Source of the DNA: Steroidobacteraceae bacterium | GTDB taxonomy: Bacteria > Pseudomonadota > Gammaproteobacteria > Steroidobacterales > Steroidobacteraceae | DNA length: 8,055 nucleotides | NCBI GenBank assembly: GCA_025927665.1 | Contig: JAICKZ010000146.1 | Coordinates: 1-8,055, forward strand | Direction of reading: 5' to 3' | In this document: piece by piece, positions 4,643-8,055 of the stretch | Layout: each line of letters begins with the position of its first letter | How positions within the stretch are numbered: position 1 is the first letter of the stretch | The notes under the pieces: generated by a model | The model's input: the letters and a program-made list of their open reading frames with translations, nothing else | Told to the model about the DNA's origin: nothing | Databases searched by the model: none | Program-made: the position numbers and the translations under genes

Positions 4643-7192
4643 ATGTTGCTCACTCAACAATCCATATTGCCATTCGCCACATCGATGAACTTAAAGCACA
4701 GCATGAACAAAGTTGAGCGCCGTTGGCATGTCGAATTGATAATGTTATGGCTATGTATGCTGGTGGGAATTACAAGTTATGCCTCAGCAAATGAGACTAC
4801 GTTACATTTGAATGACAAAGAATATTTCACCACGCGTGGCCTGGATGTATTGGTGTACAGCAATGTGTATGACGGTAATTTCAGTGATTCAAAAATTTCC
4901 GGCATTGAACTTATTCATCATGGGGTGCGCACGGCGACGAATGGCGATGTGCGTTTAAGTCCCACACCCGAACAATGGGATCCGGTACCCACGTTGATCA
5001 AACGCGAAGTAGATAAGAACAACAGCAGAATTACCGCGCGACTCGGTTATGCAGATCAACAATTCGAATACAGTGTGCAAGCGGAGCCACAGGGTGAAGG
5101 CGTCATACTGCGTGTGATCTTGGATAAACCGTTACCAGCAGCATTGATTGGCAAAGCCGGGTTCAACTTGGAGTTTCTTCCTTCGGCATATTTTTCAAAA
5201 GCTTTTCTGATGGACGATGTAAGTGGTGTGTTGCCTTTGTATCCCAGTGGCCCTACCGCACGTGATGGCGAAGGTACGTCACAACGTTTGCCAATGGTGA
5301 CAGGACATGCATTGACATTGGCGCCGGAAGATGCCGAACGTCGTGTCACGATTGTGAGCAACTCAGAGTTAAGTTTGTACGATGGTCGCAATCAAGCGCA
5401 AAACGGCTGGTATGTAGTGCGCTCGCTGATTCCAGCGAACGTAACCGGAACAGTGCTTGAATGGCGCTTAACGGGCAGTACGTTGCCCAATTGGATTCGT
5501 CCGATCAACATTGCGCATTCACAAGTTGGTTATCATCCCAATCAATCCAAGGTTGCGATATTGGAATGCGATACCAACGCACCTGCGCCTCAACATCTGC
5601 GCGTGCTCAAAGTGGCAGCGAATGGTTCCATTGCAGTGGCGACCGACGTGACGCCAACGCATTGGGGTCAGTATCTGCGTTATCAATATTATCTCGCAGA
5701 CTTTTCCGCATTGCATGAACCTGGTTTGTACATGCTCGAAGCCGAAGGTCAACGTACCGCGACGTTCAGAATTGCCAACGATGTGTACGCAACAACATGG
5801 CAGCCAACCTTGGATGTATTCATGCCAGAACAAATGGATCATATGTTGGTGCGCGAAGCGTATCGCGTATGGCATGGTAGATCACACATGGATGATGCGC
5901 GACAAGTGCCTGCGAATAAATCCCACTTCGACTTATATGGTGAAGGTCCGACGACCGATTCGCCTTTCAAACCGGGCGAACACATTTCTGGTTTGAACAT
6001 CGGTGGTTGGTACGATGCCGGTGATTTTGATTTGCGTACCCAAACACATTATTCCATTGTGCAATCACTGGTGCAGACTTGGGAATACTTTCATCCACAA
6101 CGTGATGAGACAACCATTGATCAGTCGCATCGCTATGTGGAGATGCATCGACCTGATGGTACGCCAGATATCTTGCAACAAATCGAGCAAGGCGTGTTGT
6201 ACTTGATTGCACAACAACGTGTGTTTGGTCATGCCATCGCCGGTGTGATTGAGCCCAACTTGCGTGAGTACACGCACTTGGGTGACGCGGCTAGCAAGAC
6301 GGACAACTTGGTTGATGATCCTAACAATCCAAACTCCGCACACGATGATCGCTTGGCATTCACCACGGCCAGCACGGCATTGAACTACGGCTCGGCGGCG
6401 GCGTTGGCAGCAGCCAGTCGTGCATTACATGGATATCGCGATGCACTTGCTGATGAATGTCTTATCACTGCAAAAAAAGTATGGGAGTTTGAACATCATC
6501 GTACTCCCAATTTATTTCATATTGGCAATACCACAGGAGGTGATCCAGCCGATGAAGAACTGCATGCCGCGGTGGAATTGTTGCTCACTACCCATGATAG
6601 GCAGTACGCAAAGCGTATTGATGAGTTATGGTCGGCAATCGATAAACGTTTCTACCTTAACGCGGTTCCAGCCCTGCGTGCGTTACCCTATATGAAGTTG
6701 AATAAGACGTTCGCACACAAGCTGCGTCAACGTGCTGAACAATATAAAACCGAGCGGCTACCATTTATCAACGAAAATCCATTCGCAGTGCCGATCACGC
6801 GCACGGGTTGGGCGGGCAACAGCGCAGTGGTTCGGTTTGCGACCAGCGGTTATTACTTGCACAAAAACTATCCTGATCTGTTTGGATTGGACGATGTGTT
6901 GCATGGCATCGATTATCTGTTTGGCACGCATCCATACTCGAATATTTCATGGGTCTCTGGTGTCGGCACTCAGTCAAAACAAATTGCCTACGGTAATAAT
7001 CGTGCTGACTTCACCTTTATTGCTGGCCGGGTGGTTCCAGGTGTCTTGATACTTAAGCCGGATTTTCCCGAGAATAAAGAAGACTGGCCATTTTTATGGG
7101 GCGAGAACGAATACGTGGTCGATCTGGCCGCACAGTATATTTTTCTTGCTCATGCTGCGAATGAATTGGTGACATCACAAGCACACCATTAA
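4643..7192 (+). CDS. Secreted glycoside hydrolase family 9 protein with N-terminal beta-rich and CelD_N Ig-like domains
   Basis: This 849-residue exported enzyme starts at ATG 4643 behind GAGGAA. The N-terminus is long: about 31 residues precede a hydrophobic stretch, with likely cleavage after SYASA (residue 49). Residues about 50-285 form a beta-rich region I cannot name, with features such as SGVLPLYPSGP and NGWYVVRSLIP. Residues about 286-378 are a CelD_N-type Ig-like domain (NIAHSQVGYHP). From about 385 to 845 is the GH9 (alpha/alpha)6 barrel with GGWYDAGDFD (454-463; Asp458 and Asp461, the expected inverting base pair) and WGENEYVVDLAA, whose Glu823 is the expected catalytic acid. GH9 enzymes cleave beta-1,4-glucans and related glycans. 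The usual His-His-Arg motif before the acid is absent; the place holds YGNNRADFTFIAGRVVPG. This fits a divergent, possibly exo-acting GH9 subgroup, but substrate is unknown. No dockerin, CBM of known type or anchor is seen. It ends in TAA. Confidence 0.9.
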   Translation: MLLTQQSILPFATSMNLKHSMNKVERRWHVELIMLWLCMLVGITSYASANETTLHLNDKEYFTTRGLDVLVYSNVYDGNFSDSKISGIELIHHGVRTATNGDVRLSPTPEQWDPVPTLIKREVDKNNSRITARLGYADQQFEYSVQAEPQGEGVILRVILDKPLPAALIGKAGFNLEFLPSAYFSKAFLMDDVSGVLPLYPSGPTARDGEGTSQRLPMVTGHALTLAPEDAERRVTIVSNSELSLYDGRNQAQNGWYVVRSLIPANVTGTVLEWRLTGSTLPNWIRPINIAHSQVGYHPNQSKVAILECDTNAPAPQHLRVLKVAANGSIAVATDVTPTHWGQYLRYQYYLADFSALHEPGLYMLEAEGQRTATFRIANDVYATTWQPTLDVFMPEQMDHMLVREAYRVWHGRSHMDDARQVPANKSHFDLYGEGPTTDSPFKPGEHISGLNIGGWYDAGDFDLRTQTHYSIVQSLVQTWEYFHPQRDETTIDQSHRYVEMHRPDGTPDILQQIEQGVLYLIAQQRVFGHAIAGVIEPNLREYTHLGDAASKTDNLVDDPNNPNSAHDDRLAFTTASTALNYGSAAALAAASRALHGYRDALADECLITAKKVWEFEHHRTPNLFHIGNTTGGDPADEELHAAVELLLTTHDRQYAKRIDELWSAIDKRFYLNAVPALRALPYMKLNKTFAHKLRQRAEQYKTERLPFINENPFAVPITRTGWAGNSAVVRFATSGYYLHKNYPDLFGLDDVLHGIDYLFGTHPYSNISWVSGVGTQSKQIAYGNNRADFTFIAGRVVPGVLILKPDFPENKEDWPFLWGENEYVVDLAAQYIFLAHAANELVTSQAHH

Positions 7193-7288
7193 ATTTGGTG
7201 CAGTCATTTGGTCAGTATTGGCAATTGCTCAGACAATTCAAAAAGTCTGAAATTGTTGGCGTAACCAGCAAAGATGGCTTATGGTTAT

Positions 7289-7432
7289 TAGAATCTATCT
7301 CAAAATTACTGCGCTTGTTATTTTGTGTTCATGCGGTGCTCGGAATCCTCATTTATTTCCATATAAACTCCGGTACCTGCGCTCCACTGAACACAAACTA
7401 ACCTCGCTCGCTACATTTTGAGATAGATTCTA
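7289..7432. mobile_element. MITE-like element, copy 2 (TA-flanked, perfect inverted ends)
   Basis: The 140-bp core (7291-7430) is flanked by TA at 7289-7290 and 7431-7432. Its ends are perfect inverted repeats, ATTAGAATCTATCTCAAAAT (7287-7306) and its reverse complement (7415-7434), 20 bp when two matching flanking bases are included. It is nearly identical to copy 1 over both outer thirds. The middle differs: copy 1 has 13 more bases between GGTGCTC and TATAAAC. Copy 2's inverted ends are better preserved, so it may be the younger insertion. It lies between the GH9 and TolB-like genes and separates their transcription or ends the GH9 transcript. Confidence 0.78.
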
Positions 7433-7526
7433 ATATGTTCGCCAAGAAGTTATGAGTTGGTTCATACTGACTGGTGAGCAAATTGATAATTGGCTTAATA
7501 ATAATCAATCGGCCAGTGAGACAATC

Positions 7527-8055
7527 ATGCAAAAACGATTTTATGTTTGGTTGATGCTTTTTAGTGGAGCGCTTATGAGTATGACAACATCGGCGTACGC
7601 CAAACCCATTGGACTGTTTACTGATCATGCAGATGTGGGTGCACCAACGTTGAAAGGTGAGGCTACTTACAACGCGGCGTCACAGGAATACATCTTCAAT
7701 GCCAGCGGTACTAACATTTGGGGTAACACGGATCAATTTCATTTTGCATGGCGCAAGATGCAAGGTGACTTTATTCTACAAGCACGCGTCGAGTTTATTG
7801 GCACTGGCGAAACACATCGCAAAGCCGGCTGGATGGTACGCAAAAGCCTTGATGCAGATTCACCCTATATAGATGCCGTTGCGCATGCGAATGGCGATGG
7901 ACGTTTGCAGCAACGCAAAGTTGCCGGTGCGACTACGGAACAATCTATTCCGCTCGCGACTGAAACCGATGTGATTCAACTTGAACGCCGTGGCAACCTT
8001 TATATTGTTTCCACTGCAAAGTATGGCGATTCCTATTTGCAAACACAGGTTGAAA
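7527..8055 (+). CDS. Exported TolB-like/DUF1349-type protein, N-terminal part (3' end outside window)
   Basis: An open frame of 176 codons runs from ATG 7527 off the right edge. A weak GTGAG lies six bases before the ATG. Residues 1-25 are a clear signal peptide (MQKRF, hydrophobic core, cleavage after TSAYA), so the protein is exported. The mature part begins KPIGLFTDHADVG and continues with SGTNIWGNTDQFHFAWRKM, GDFILQARVEF, HRKAGWMVRKSL and VIQLERRGNLY. This pattern is what I recall from bacterial proteins with a DUF1349/concanavalin-like beta-sandwich placed before TolB-type WD40-like (PD40) repeats, often annotated as biopolymer transporter Tol. The repeats would lie beyond the window, so this is unverified. 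In that fold family the beta-sandwich often binds carbohydrate, which would suit the neighbouring glycosidases, but no binding residues can be assigned. Its own promoter probably lies in 7433-7526. Confidence 0.75.
   Translation, partial: MQKRFYVWLMLFSGALMSMTTSAYAKPIGLFTDHADVGAPTLKGEATYNAASQEYIFNASGTNIWGNTDQFHFAWRKMQGDFILQARVEFIGTGETHRKAGWMVRKSLDADSPYIDAVAHANGDGRLQQRKVAGATTEQSIPLATETDVIQLERRGNLYIVSTAKYGDSYLQTQVE

Noticed and set aside
5519..6343. Several antisense and off-frame ORFs of 80-118 codons inside GH9
   Set aside because: They overlap the well-supported GH9 frame, have His/Cys/Trp-rich compositions typical of shadow frames, and lack start signals.
4703..7192. Downstream ATG start for GH9
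   Set aside because: It would give a more typical signal-peptide length, but the clear GAGGAA sequence serves the ATG at 4643. It remains possible.
7195..7401. 68-codon plus-strand ORF right after GH9
   Set aside because: Its second half is the MITE-like element read as protein, it has no clear ribosome-binding site, and it resembles no family I know.

Overview
The window is most likely a piece of a proteobacterial chromosome, probably a free-living, polysaccharide-degrading gammaproteobacterium. The basis is the moderate base composition, Shine-Dalgarno-type starts, tat-less Sec signal peptides, a patatin-like phospholipase, an MgtE magnesium transporter, and short palindromic repeats of kinds common in proteobacterial genomes. 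No rRNA, tRNA or marker gene is present, so the lineage is an inference.

Layout, left to right. (1) The C-terminal end of a patatin-like phospholipase (+) runs in from the left edge; its stop codon lies at the junction with a 156-bp MITE-like element. (2) About 240 bp of leader precede a secreted family GH5 glycoside hydrolase (+, 813-2285). (3) A palindrome-rich convergent intergenic stretch follows. (4) A small minus-strand gene of an uncharacterised family (2423-2856) is broken by a one-base frameshift. (5) A 153-bp composite inverted-repeat element lies in the next gap. (6) A minus-strand mgtE gene (3185-4540) is complete in length but has an in-frame TAA at codon 70. (7) A 102-bp divergent intergenic region follows. 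(8) A secreted, multi-domain GH9 glycoside hydrolase (+, 4643-7192) comes next. (9) A second copy of the MITE-like element follows. (10) The start of an exported protein resembling TolB-like proteins with an N-terminal DUF1349/concanavalin-like domain (+, from 7527) runs off the right edge.

The three exported proteins (GH5, GH9, TolB-like) all lie on the plus strand and may form a loose beta-glucan degradation locus. Each has its own upstream region, and no sugar transporter or regulator is visible, so joint function is inferred from proximity. The two minus-strand genes between them both carry an inactivating lesion, which suggests local decay or, less interestingly, sequence errors. The most notable observations are the MITE pair with TA flanks, one of which inserted inside a stop codon yet preserved it; the interrupted mgtE; the frameshifted nuclease-fold-like gene; and a GH9 enzyme lacking the usual C-terminal His-rich motif. 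I did not find a clearly new multi-gene system.
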